Positions 46,041-55,931 of a DNA stretch of 64,000 nucleotides are shown here, one piece after another. This DNA is from Candidatus Uhrbacteria bacterium. Lineage in GTDB: Bacteria; Patescibacteriota; Patescibacteriia; 2-12-FULL-60-25. Both the position numbers and the translations under genes were made by a program. The DNA lies in the NCBI GenBank assembly GCA_020854265.1, contig JADZFU010000001.1, positions 30,938 through 94,937 on the forward strand, in the 5' to 3' direction. Every line of letters begins with the position of its first letter. The first letter of the stretch is position 1. The notes under the pieces were generated by a model. It worked only from the letters and a program-made list of their open reading frames with translations, ran no database searches and was not told the DNA's origin.

Positions 46041-49000
46041 TTAGTTCGACGTGCCTTTGAGTGGCGTTGGGAGAATAGCTGGAGGAGATGTGCCTGAAAC
46101 ATCACCATTGCATTTTAACTGATTCAGAATCGTAATTCTCCCCGTAAGCGAGTCTTGATCGAAGACATGCCAATACTTACCTTGCCCACCTGAAGCCCCG
46201 CTGCGAGGAGTGCACGGAGCCGATGTATGCCGAGGAGCATCCAAATTGAATATACGATCGAATGTAATCACTCGAACTGAGCTTGAAGTGGTTAAGTCGA
46301 AGTACCTATATGACGGTCGAGAAGCTGACGGAGTATAGTCCACTAAGAAATACGAGTATTTACCCTCAGTAGACCATGGCCCTCTTTTGTATTTCATTGT
46401 TTGTGGAGCGGTACTGAATGAATTACAAGAAAGATTTAACTCTCCGTCTGGCAATAAAGTGAAACAATACAAGTTTGCGTGGGGAGATTCGTCCATATTG
46501 GGACGACCTTGGGGATCCCAGTAGATATCTCTTGTGCTCGTGTTGTACCACATACCATTTATAGGGCGTCCTGGTGGGTTCGGAAGGTAATTGTTGAAGA
46601 AATATGGGGGTGGGCTGAATGGACTTCCTGGCGGTCCATAATCTTCGCTCGGATTCAACATCTCAATACCAGTCGTGGATGCGGTTTGGGACTCTGGCAG
46701 GATTAAATGTGCATCTATATATCCTGAAAGCGCTCCGTTCCATGTATGAACAACCAGTGTTTCATCCTCACTCACACGAGGTGCCAAGAAGATTTTGCCA
46801 AGGCTGTTTTCGATTCCGACCGAGCGGAAATTCGTCTGCGAGAATGAATTTGATTCGTACGGCCAGTATCCGCCATTGATTGACTCGTTTGGATTATCCG
46901 GGAGATTCCAGCGTGTTCCACCGCAGAAAATCGGATCGGTCGTGCCCTCGGCACCGCTGCGGTTTCCTTCACCGGTACAGACGTTGTCCTGATAGTAGTC
47001 GACGATAATGCGGTATTGGCCGCAAACCGGATTACGGTTGAGGTTTGAGAAGCGGAAGTAACCGGTCAAACTCGTATACGTTTCAGAAACGCGGATACCA
47101 CGGCTGTAAAGGGTGACGCGCGCATTCGGAACCGGAAGGAATGAGTACACGGCGTCATATACCGTTGCTTCGATGACTCCATCGCCTGTTACCTCGGTAC
47201 AACGCAGACAGCCTGTGAATCCGCATGAAGAGTTACAAGATATCGCTTCTTGAGGAGTCGAACCTGGACGGCGTGCGGAAATATGACGCGTATCTATCGT
47301 GATTGGAGTAGTACTTCCTTCATAGTACGTTCCACCCGATGCTCCTAATTCGCAAAGAGTTCGGTTGCCCAGTGTACAGGTCGGAGGCAAACCGGTACAC
47401 ACAGAGTCGGCAGACCCGCTCGTATAATACGTTATCAACTCTCCCGTTGGACTGACACATCTTGGGTATGCCGCACAAGTGACATTGGCAGCGTAATCGT
47501 AACCAAGTGCACGACATGAGGGCACCGATGCTCCAAGATCAGATGCATCGCATTGTTCCGGTCCTTCTTTAACACCGTTTCCGCAGAATCCGCCTGAGGT
47601 TGAAACTTGGCGACATGTTGCGGAACATGCAAGACATGATGCGCCGTAATCTGCCGGACATGAGGCGGTGCCGTTCAATGCACCAAGATCGCATTCTTCC
47701 GGACCTGGATTCACGAAGCCGTCTCCACAAATGTTCGTACGACAAAGATTCGTACACGCATCGGTATTGTTGGAATTGCCGTCATCACACTCTTCTCCGG
47801 CATCGGTGCGTCCGTCTCCGCAAGAACCAACGGCCTCGCAAGCGGACCAAGTATTCCAGGTGCAGTACTGTGCGGGCGATGTGACATCGGCAGGCGCCAT
47901 ACGGCAGGCGCGCGTACGCTCGGCGGGATAGGCAATACAGCGGCCCGTTGCTCCGCAGGTCACGGCATCTGCCGGACCAGAGCAGGCGCGGGTGCGATCA
48001 TTTGAGCAGCGATTTACCGTTGCGGGACAGGCGTCGTAATTCACACCTGACAGGAGTCCTCCGCAAACACCTCCTGCGCCACAATCAGCGGCTGTTGCAC
48101 ATGGGATACCGACCGTACCTGCAGTACAAATCGCTTGAGCAGAGCGCTCGACATTGTTATCGCATTGTTCGCGCGGGGTATCCACGCGGTTGTCGCCGCA
48201 ATACGGCGCAACGCCGCGGCAATCCGTGGAACAGGTGAGCGAAGCATCGCACGATCCGCGCTCGCAGTACGTACCGTTGGAAGCGCCTTGATCGCAGCGT
48301 TCACCCGGAGACAAAAGGGCGTCTCCGCAATACGCGCCATATCCCTGACAGTTGCGCGCGCAGCGTCCATAGGATCCATTCTGTGCACCGTCATCACAGA
48401 CTTCCGGCGAGGCATAGGTTTGGCAGGTCATGACCGTGCCTGCAGCATCGCGAGAATCATTACACTCGCTGTCGACCGTACATGCTTGGCCATAACGGAC
48501 ACCGGCCCCAACACAGCGAGCGCGGTCGATGCGACCGTTTCCGCAGAGCAGGTCGGCAACACAAATTGTGGACGCCGTGTCGCGATATGCCGTACAAGCA
48601 TCACATGACTGGATTTTTGTTCCGGCCTCTCCGCCCGCTGTTGTACAGGAAGCGCCGCGCGTTTGGCCTATTTCACAAATTTCACCTGGGCCGATGACCC
48701 CGTTTCCACAGATATTATCCTCACCGAATACGGCCCCGCGGCAGATTCCGTTATAGATATACGAGCCTCCGACACGTTCACAGCGTCCGGTTGAAATTGG
48801 CGGCGCTCCCGGAGCAGCGGCCGGAACGGTACAATCGTCAGCCGTGACACACGCCGTGTCGATATTGGAGCAGCGGAATGACAACGTCGGGAGATTCGGG
48901 CGATAGCGCGTATACTCGGCAGCTTCAAGCTCGGTTCCAAGCTCATACGTTTCTCCGCTATTTACCGCACGATACTGATACACGCGCGAGACGCTTTCAT

Positions 49001-52000
49001 CGACAAGCGGATTCAATTGAGGGCAGATAAATTGGCGTGTCGAGGGCGTCCAACACGTAGACGGCTCGACTCCTGGGCGGTCGGCCACGGCCTGACAGGT
49101 CGCGCCAGCAGAACAGTCCGCGTCGGTCACACATGCAGACGCACTTGCATCGGAACATCGACCGCAAGACAAGAAGCGGTTTACCGGATCAACCGGGAGA
49201 CTGCCGGCATTGCTTGCCAATGCCCCGGTCCAGCTCGGCCAGCGTGAATTGGAAAGCGTTGCAAGGAAGGAGCCTGATGACAATGCCGGATAGCTGCCGG
49301 ATGTTTCTTTGGAGGCTTCGAGCGTATCGGAAATACGCTGGAAATCGGCGATACGTTTTACATCGCGCTGAAGCTTGGATTTGAAGGCTGCACAGCGGAG
49401 GTTGCGATTTTTCGCAAGACATTCCCAGTCAGCCGTACATTTTACGGTGCGGCCGCCCTCGAGATACGTTTCGCCAGGGACATGCGCTCCGTCTGTCGTG
49501 TCATACACGCACGAATTGGAGGATTCGGTTTGGATATTCACATTTAGCGCCATGTTTTGGACAAGCTGGTCAAAAATGGCGATTGTTTCGGGCTTGGCAT
49601 CCGGATTTCGCGAAAGAATGTAGATATTCGGATAGATGTCGGCGACGGTGAGATCGTCGGTATTGGGTGCGGCAATATACACGGTCGTGCCATCCTTCAC
49701 CGCTTCGTATCCATCAACCGTGGTGGATTGCGGGGTACCAGAGAATCCTTTGGAGACATACCACTCGGCCGGAGACAGGTGCAAAGGGTTCGTGACAACG
49801 CGAATACCTACGCCATCACCTGCCAGAGCCGGATAACGCGTATTGTCGTATGTGAAGAGGTATTGGCGGAGGATGCCGAGACCAGAGTCGAGCGGCGTGA
49901 GTGCCACCGGCGTGACATTCATATCAGGCAAATCGTCGCTGGCAAGGTCTGGATCTTCTTGATCGCGACAATACATGGTCGAGAAGTTGAAGTACGGACC
50001 CGAAGCGAATGTCGGCGCGTAGTGCTCAAAGGATAGTGCATTCCGCAAATCAGCAAACGGACCAAGAGTGCGGACCGGCCACGGATTTTCACATAACAAG
50101 ACCGTGGACGGGAGCGAGCCGGAAATAAAGCTATTTGTCGTGGACGGGACATTGACCTCGTCACGAACAATCTGGATTTTTCCGAAGACGAGAACGGTTC
50201 CGTTTTTTTCGCGGGCTGTCACGTTGGCTTGCGTGGCATCTGCCGGAGTTGCGGCCGCTTGGATAATGGTTTCGTCGGAAGAATCCCATGGAGCCCATGT
50301 CCATTGGTATTCGGCGATTGGCGAAAGCGGAACACTCGTCCCTGCCTGCACGGACACGACATCGGCGTTGTAGATATGCGATTCATTTGCCGTGGAGAAG
50401 TATCCTGGGCTTGAAGTATTGGTATCGCGGACACGAACCGAGCTCACCGTACAAACACCCGCACCTGTGGTGAATACCCATTCAGCATTTCCGTCGAGGA
50501 CGGTGCCGCGGCGGCTTTGTGCTCCGCGTTTGCCAGCGGGGTTATCCGCAAGATCAAGATCACCTGCTACTCGGACGCGGTATTCCGTATTTGGTTGAAG
50601 TGCATTCTGGATATTGAGAATGGCACGCGTAGACGTGGTGCCGCTTGTTACTACCGGAGCAAAGGTTACCGAACCACGGACCGTACCGGCACAGTAAAGC
50701 TGGGCACCGACTGGCTGGGCTCCGAAGAATGCAAGGATATTGTTCCAGACTCCGATAAACCAACCGCGAATACCGCCGATCGGAGCTGCGTCAATGGTGA
50801 GCGGCGTGCTGCCGCCCGGACATGTGGCACCGCTGGCGCGCTCGGCAAGAATAAAGTTGGTTTGGACGGAACCGGGTTCCATTTCTACGTTAAATGTCGC
50901 GCTGATTTGGACATTTCGGCAGACCCCCGAGGACCCGCCTACCGGATAGGAAGTGACAACGCGCGGACGAGGAGCGCAGCAACCAAAATTATCGAGACCT
51001 GTACCTGCCGGACAGGACGATTCCTGTGTGAATCCGCACTGCAACCCATAATCAGCCTGTCCTGTGCGGCTATCGTATGTTGCACGGACGAGCGACATCA
51101 TACGGCCGTCCGAATCGGGTGTTGCATCACCAACGATTCTGGCGATCTGCACAGCCTCGAGTCGGCCATCGCCCGTAACCGAAGCCTCACACATCGGGAT
51201 CTCGCCAAGACCAGCTGTTCCATCGGCACAGAATGAAGGAAGCGCGTATGCCGAAGATGAACCTTCAAAGAGACAGCGGTTGGAACAGCCGTCGCCGTTG
51301 GAGATATTGCCGTCATCACAATCTTCGCCAGGATTCACTGCGGCGTTTCCACACGTTGGCGCGTCCGTACCGAGATTGAGACACGTAAGCGGATCGCATG
51401 TTGCCGCCGAACCAGGACCAACTTCACACGATTCCCCCGCTTCAATGAGTCCATTTCCACACAGAGCGCGCACAATACGCGAGCCTTCATTCAGACAATT
51501 CGAAGAACATCCGTCTCCATTGCGCGTATTGCCGTCATCGCAGGCTTCTCCGGCGGCAATATCGTTATTTCCACACGTCGATCCGCCGCTACGCGAACCT
51601 AGCAATTGGCAGTCATTGGTACAGCCAGGGTTGGTTGTGGACGCAGAACCCGGATCACATTGCTCGCCGCGATCGAGAACGTCATTTCCACACAATGCGC
51701 TACCAACTCTCGGTTTGAACAAGCACGAGGCAGAACAGGTGCTCGTTTCACTCCCCTCATCGCACTCTTCCCCGCCGGTCGAGTTTGGCGGAAGCAGTCG
51801 GCATGAATCGCCAAAAATAGTGACACAGCCTGATGCACCGACCGTACATGGTCCTGTACGTGCCGCATTGCGGCAGAAGTTTGCATTAGATGTTTCTACC
51901 GTGCGGTTTCCGCAAGCAGCCGTGCGTCCATCGACGCCATCTGCACCGCGCAAAAGACAGTTATTGGTGCAGCCCGGAGCCGGAGATGCTGCAGTGTCCA

Positions 52001-55000
52001 CCAAACCAGTACCTGCAGCATTTACGAAGTCGGCGACATTGCCAGTTTCTTGGATATCCCATGCATACGTGCGGTCCGAGATCAGCGGCTGACCTAGCTC
52101 GTTACAGGTATCAGGTGCAGCCATCGGATTGGCCGCGAATGATTGGCGGGAATCTACAAGAGTTTCGATTTTTCGTGCCGGAGCAACAACAACACGCTCG
52201 ACGGTACAACGCGCATTTTCATCGTCTTTCACGCGGAAGGTCCAAGTAAATCCTCCATCGGTGTTCAGTCCGGAAAGAGGGAGACCCGAGATGGAAACCG
52301 GACCGGTCAAATCCCCACCGCGGATGGTCACACGGTAGAATCGGCCGCGCTCAAGCAGAGTCTCAACCATTCCGCCGACCGTTCGGGTCGGATCAAGGCG
52401 CAGATAACGCAAACCGGTTTCAGTCGTACCAGGAACGGCAGACAGTACCGGCGACGTGTCAAAGGCAAGTGTCAAATCGTACGAAACACAATTTTCATTG
52501 GTACAGCGACGAATCTCTATATCATCCGAACCGATGCTCGCCGCCTCCATCGGAACATTGAAACGAGCCCAGATTGCAGCGTTAACACATGCTTCGTCGC
52601 AGCCCGGACCATATGCCTCTATGCGCGGCGGAATCAAGCGGATAAAGAGGTCGCCTGTTCCGGTAATGGTGCGGCCTCCATCAGTTATTTCTGCATTTAC
52701 ACGAACAGGTGCAATTGCAGCCTCGCCGAGCGCAGTAACGGTTTGATTATCAAGTCCAAGACCGCCGGAACGATTGGTTGTTACGGACGCACGGCCATCC
52801 GATGTCGACCAGTTCCAATCGTATGAATCTCCTCGAAGCACCAAACATGCGTCCCCTGCGGCGCGCGGAACCGCGCGGTACAGCTCGGTTTCGCCGACAT
52901 TTTCCATTTCGTGAGGCGATGGAACGACATTGATAGAGCCGACGGTACATAACTCGGTTGTTGGACGTGTCGTAAAGGTGAAGCAGTATGCGTTTCCGTC
53001 GCCACACTCGGCACGTGGAAGCATCGGGACATCGGTGGTCGAGCGGATAGCCGTCGTCAAAATAACTTGGTAGGTCGTTCCTGGTTCAAGGTTGCTGGTG
53101 GTGCGGTATTGAATATAGCCTTCGCCGGCATTCTCACCGATTGCCGGGAATCCGCCTGCTGGCGATACAGGAACAGCAGACGCACAAGGGTCTTCGGCCG
53201 GCCCCGTACAGCGGCGTACAAGCAAGGAGCTTGCATTTACCGTAGCCGGATCGATTGGCGTATTAAAACGCAGATAGATATCGGCATTTACACATACTGC
53301 ATTTCCACCGCTTCTTGTTCCCCATGGAGATGGCGAAGGCGGTTTTGACGATGCGGCCGTGGAGCACTCTTCGATAACGCGCGGATTAACCGGAATAACA
53401 CCCGTGGAGATATTCCACGCAAACATGGCTTCTGGCGAAGCAGCTTCACATGTGCCGCCAACCGAACATGCACCGGATCGGCAGCAGACCTCACCGGCAG
53501 CAGAACAGATTGATGCGTCCTCATTACAGTTTCGAACGGCAAAATTTACGCCGTTGGAATCGAGCGTACCAACGGTTGCTTGAACGCTGCCGGTTATCGC
53601 ACCAGTCGGGACGGATGACATGATCCGCGAAGCCGTCCAATCGCCTGCACGAACAAGGGAAGAGACGCGTCCGGAAGGACCCGTGAATGAAAGCGTTCCG
53701 TCGGTACCAAGACGTTCGCCAATTACTTCTACTTCGGTTCCGATCGGACCTGCTACCGGACGAATGGCACACAAGCCTGGTCGTGCAGGATTTGTATTTA
53801 CGGAAAAATTGACACGGTTGCTGACCACGGTGTCTTGCCGTTCAACTTCAATTTGATAGGAGCCGGGAGTAAGCGCTTCATCGCCAAGACCGGCGCGAAT
53901 CACGCGAGGAACTTTGACTGTGATAGAAGTATCCGTCCAAAACGCCGCCGAGCATCCTTCCGGGAAGCTGGTGTCAGCCAGCGCAACTCCATCCGTACGG
54001 CGGAAATTGACCCTGCCGATACGAGAACCGAAATTGCGTCCTTGTACCGTGATATATTCACCTATTGGTCCATTGTCTGGCGATACGGAGTCGATAATTG
54101 GGCCAGCCGTGGCCGTGCGCTCATTGATACGGTAACTCACGCTATTCGACTCGACGCCGCCTGAACGCGCACGAACCGCGTATGTTGCCGGCGAGATTAC
54201 CGGCGCATTCATGGCGATCATGCTATCGCTCCATGAGAGGAAGGCGCTTTGCTCGCGATCATTAAAGAATACACGGTCCGATGTACCGCCAAGTCCTGCG
54301 CCAAGGAGCTCAATTCTCTCGCCAGGCAGCCCGCTGTTTGGCTGGGCTGCACAAAGTCCGGGACGCGCAATGTCGTTTACATCAAAATTGTCGATTGCGG
54401 GACCGCGAGTGTCATTTGAAGCATCTGACAAACCCGTGGATGCATTCGTCAAAGAGACCGGGCCATCAACTGAACCATCTGGGAGCGAGACTATGACTTG
54501 ACCGGGTGCCCATGTACCGATTCCGGCGGAAACACAAGCAGCTGGAGGATTCGCAATGCGCCCATCGGCAAACACAACTTGTCCCGTGGATGTGCCAAAA
54601 TTTGCACCGGAAATGGTGACCATGGTCCCTGGACGACCATCGCGCGGGGAAATATTTGTGATGATTGGCTGATCCACGCAGACTCCGGCAGAACAAACAC
54701 CGGACGAGCAATCTGCACCAGTGGTGCATGACCCGCCCGAGCAGGCTCCGCAGTCCGCTCCTCCGCAATCAAGACCGGTTTCATCAGAATCTTGCGATCC
54801 GTTAAAACAATGCTGCGGGCGGACCGTAACCGAGATAGTTGCGCTATCGGCCGTATTTGAGTCGAGATCGTTGGCACTTGATTGGATGGAATGACGACCG
54901 AGCGGAATACCGGTTGTGTCCCATGGAACTTCGAATGTCTGATCGCCGCCGGATCCTGCAACCGAGGTACCGATGCCGACGGATGATCCGTCGACAAATG

Positions 55001-55931
55001 ATTCGGCAAAAGAAACACCGGCATCATCCGTCACATGGGTTCGGATGTTAACTAGATCGTCTACGGGAACGCTCTGCCCATCAAATGGAGACTCGATAGT
55101 CACTACCGGCTCGGCCGTATCAACAAGATCGCCGGATGTGAATCGACCTTCGCAAACAGGCGCAAACCCTCCGCAGACAATGGACTGACCGCCCGTGGAG
55201 CGGAGACCGGAGGCAACGCGGACGATGTATTCCGTGTTGGAATCAAAACATCGGCGTGACTCGTTTGGTGCGGGACATGGCGTCTCTGGGGTAAAGGTTG
55301 CGAGCGAACCGGAGATCTCCAAGCCTCCGGCAACAGGAGAGCTGTCGCTGGCACGCAGAACCTGAAGATTTGCTGCCGTGGTGGCAGGATCTATTGAGCG
55401 CGAGAAAATGAAACGGACCTGAATATTGCGGATGGATACGGTTCCGGAAGGCGTGAGAGAACGGACTTGGAAAGCCGAGGTGCCGCCGGACGGACCGACT
55501 CCTCCCCCGCCGGGACCGCCTCCGCCAGGACCTCCAGCTCCGCCTCCTCCGCCGGTTGCATTAATAAGCGCATTAATGACAAAGGTTGTAATTCCCCACG
55601 CAGAAAGAATGATAACCAAACCGATTATGGAATTTTGCAGGATCTTTTTTGCCTGACCGACTTTTTCTGCGTCACCGCCGGATGTCATCCACAAAAAACC
55701 GGCGTATATAATAAGACAAAGGACAACGATGCCAAGAAGCCCGAGCGTTACATTGATAATACGAGCTGCAATGGTGCGCGGATCCTCCGAGCCGAGTTTT
55801 ATGGTGCTGCCTACCTCGTTCAAGCCGGTTTCGACTTGGGCGTACGCTGGTGCGGCCTGAAAAGCCCAAAGCCCGGTCGTGAGAGACAGGGCGGAGAGCG
55901 CAATGAGCGCGGACAATCTAAGGAGCTTCAT
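46041..55931 (-). CDS. Giant (3296 aa) surface protein: T4SS-pilin-like TM module, Gly-rich linker, Ig/IPT-TIG/Big_5-like domains, Cys-rich DUF4215-like repeats
   Basis: Signal peptide; LGIVVLCLIIYAGFLWMTSGGDAEKVGQAKKILQNSIIGLVIILSAWGITTFVINAL; GGGGPGGGG linker; four IPT/TIG-like segments (ISPRDGRPGTMVTISGANFG...); repeats such as CGNNDIAAGEACDDGNTRNGDGCSSNC. Confidence 0.93.
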   Translation of the reverse strand: MKLLRLSALIALSALSLTTGLWAFQAAPAYAQVETGLNEVGSTIKLGSEDPRTIAARIINVTLGLLGIVVLCLIIYAGFLWMTSGGDAEKVGQAKKILQNSIIGLVIILSAWGITTFVINALINATGGGGGAGGPGGGGPGGGGVGPSGGTSAFQVRSLTPSGTVSIRNIQVRFIFSRSIDPATTAANLQVLRASDSSPVAGGLEISGSLATFTPETPCPAPNESRRCFDSNTEYIVRVASGLRSTGGQSIVCGGFAPVCEGRFTSGDLVDTAEPVVTIESPFDGQSVPVDDLVNIRTHVTDDAGVSFAESFVDGSSVGIGTSVAGSGGDQTFEVPWDTTGIPLGRHSIQSSANDLDSNTADSATISVTVRPQHCFNGSQDSDETGLDCGGADCGACSGGSCTTGADCSSGVCSAGVCVDQPIITNISPRDGRPGTMVTISGANFGTSTGQVVFADGRIANPPAACVSAGIGTWAPGQVIVSLPDGSVDGPVSLTNASTGLSDASNDTRGPAIDNFDVNDIARPGLCAAQPNSGLPGERIELLGAGLGGTSDRVFFNDREQSAFLSWSDSMIAMNAPVISPATYAVRARSGGVESNSVSYRINERTATAGPIIDSVSPDNGPIGEYITVQGRNFGSRIGRVNFRRTDGVALADTSFPEGCSAAFWTDTSITVKVPRVIRAGLGDEALTPGSYQIEVERQDTVVSNRVNFSVNTNPARPGLCAIRPVAGPIGTEVEVIGERLGTDGTLSFTGPSGRVSSLVRAGDWTASRIMSSVPTGAITGSVQATVGTLDSNGVNFAVRNCNEDASICSAAGEVCCRSGACSVGGTCEAASPEAMFAWNISTGVIPVNPRVIEECSTAASSKPPSPSPWGTRSGGNAVCVNADIYLRFNTPIDPATVNASSLLVRRCTGPAEDPCASAVPVSPAGGFPAIGENAGEGYIQYRTTSNLEPGTTYQVILTTAIRSTTDVPMLPRAECGDGNAYCFTFTTRPTTELCTVGSINVVPSPHEMENVGETELYRAVPRAAGDACLVLRGDSYDWNWSTSDGRASVTTNRSGGLGLDNQTVTALGEAAIAPVRVNAEITDGGRTITGTGDLFIRLIPPRIEAYGPGCDEACVNAAIWARFNVPMEAASIGSDDIEIRRCTNENCVSYDLTLAFDTSPVLSAVPGTTETGLRYLRLDPTRTVGGMVETLLERGRFYRVTIRGGDLTGPVSISGLPLSGLNTDGGFTWTFRVKDDENARCTVERVVVAPARKIETLVDSRQSFAANPMAAPDTCNELGQPLISDRTYAWDIQETGNVADFVNAAGTGLVDTAASPAPGCTNNCLLRGADGVDGRTAACGNRTVETSNANFCRNAARTGPCTVGASGCVTIFGDSCRLLPPNSTGGEECDEGSETSTCSASCLFKPRVGSALCGNDVLDRGEQCDPGSASTTNPGCTNDCQLLGSRSGGSTCGNNDIAAGEACDDGNTRNGDGCSSNCLNEGSRIVRALCGNGLIEAGESCEVGPGSAATCDPLTCLNLGTDAPTCGNAAVNPGEDCDDGNISNGDGCSNRCLFEGSSSAYALPSFCADGTAGLGEIPMCEASVTGDGRLEAVQIARIVGDATPDSDGRMMSLVRATYDSRTGQADYGLQCGFTQESSCPAGTGLDNFGCCAPRPRVVTSYPVGGSSGVCRNVQISATFNVEMEPGSVQTNFILAERASGATCPGGSTPLTIDAAPIGGIRGWFIGVWNNILAFFGAQPVGAQLYCAGTVRGSVTFAPVVTSGTTSTRAILNIQNALQPNTEYRVRVAGDLDLADNPAGKRGAQSRRGTVLDGNAEWVFTTGAGVCTVSSVRVRDTNTSSPGYFSTANESHIYNADVVSVQAGTSVPLSPIAEYQWTWAPWDSSDETIIQAAATPADATQANVTAREKNGTVLVFGKIQIVRDEVNVPSTTNSFISGSLPSTVLLCENPWPVRTLGPFADLRNALSFEHYAPTFASGPYFNFSTMYCRDQEDPDLASDDLPDMNVTPVALTPLDSGLGILRQYLFTYDNTRYPALAGDGVGIRVVTNPLHLSPAEWYVSKGFSGTPQSTTVDGYEAVKDGTTVYIAAPNTDDLTVADIYPNIYILSRNPDAKPETIAIFDQLVQNMALNVNIQTESSNSCVYDTTDGAHVPGETYLEGGRTVKCTADWECLAKNRNLRCAAFKSKLQRDVKRIADFQRISDTLEASKETSGSYPALSSGSFLATLSNSRWPSWTGALASNAGSLPVDPVNRFLSCGRCSDASASACVTDADCSAGATCQAVADRPGVEPSTCWTPSTRQFICPQLNPLVDESVSRVYQYRAVNSGETYELGTELEAAEYTRYRPNLPTLSFRCSNIDTACVTADDCTVPAAAPGAPPISTGRCERVGGSYIYNGICRGAVFGEDNICGNGVIGPGEICEIGQTRGASCTTAGGEAGTKIQSCDACTAYRDTASTICVADLLCGNGRIDRARCVGAGVRYGQACTVDSECNDSRDAAGTVMTCQTYASPEVCDDGAQNGSYGRCARNCQGYGAYCGDALLSPGERCDQGASNGTYCERGSCDASLTCSTDCRGVAPYCGDNRVDTPREQCDNNVERSAQAICTAGTVGIPCATAADCGAGGVCGGLLSGVNYDACPATVNRCSNDRTRACSGPADAVTCGATGRCIAYPAERTRACRMAPADVTSPAQYCTWNTWSACEAVGSCGDGRTDAGEECDDGNSNNTDACTNLCRTNICGDGFVNPGPEECDLGALNGTASCPADYGASCLACSATCRQVSTSGGFCGNGVKEGPEQCDASDLGASVPSCRALGYDYAANVTCAAYPRCVSPTGELITYYTSGSADSVCTGLPPTCTLGNRTLCELGASGGTYYEGSTTPITIDTRHISARRPGSTPQEAISCNSSCGFTGCLRCTEVTGDGVIEATVYDAVYSFLPVPNARVTLYSRGIRVSETYTSLTGYFRFSNLNRNPVCGQYRIIVDYYQDNVCTGEGNRSGAEGTTDPIFCGGTRWNLPDNPNESINGGYWPYESNSFSQTNFRSVGIENSLGKIFLAPRVSEDETLVVHTWNGALSGYIDAHLILPESQTASTTGIEMLNPSEDYGPPGSPFSPPPYFFNNYLPNPPGRPINGMWYNTSTRDIYWDPQGRPNMDESPHANLYCFTLLPDGELNLSCNSFSTAPQTMKYKRGPWSTEGKYSYFLVDYTPSASRPSYRYFDLTTSSSVRVITFDRIFNLDAPRHTSAPCTPRSGASGGQGKYWHVFDQDSLTGRITILNQLKCNGDVSGTSPPAILPTPLKGTSN

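Noticed and set aside
50517-51236. 239-aa plus-strand ORF
   Set aside because: Antisense to the giant gene without a start context or family.
47560-51920. Possible CRISPR or DNA tandem repeat array in the Cys-rich region
   Set aside because: Periodicity is at protein level only; the DNA units are diverged and of variable length. I saw no CRISPR repeats anywhere in the window.
51064-52092. 342-aa plus-strand ORF
   Set aside because: Antisense to the giant gene; composition follows the reverse complement of Cys-rich repeats (SSHSSP/PSSQASP strings).
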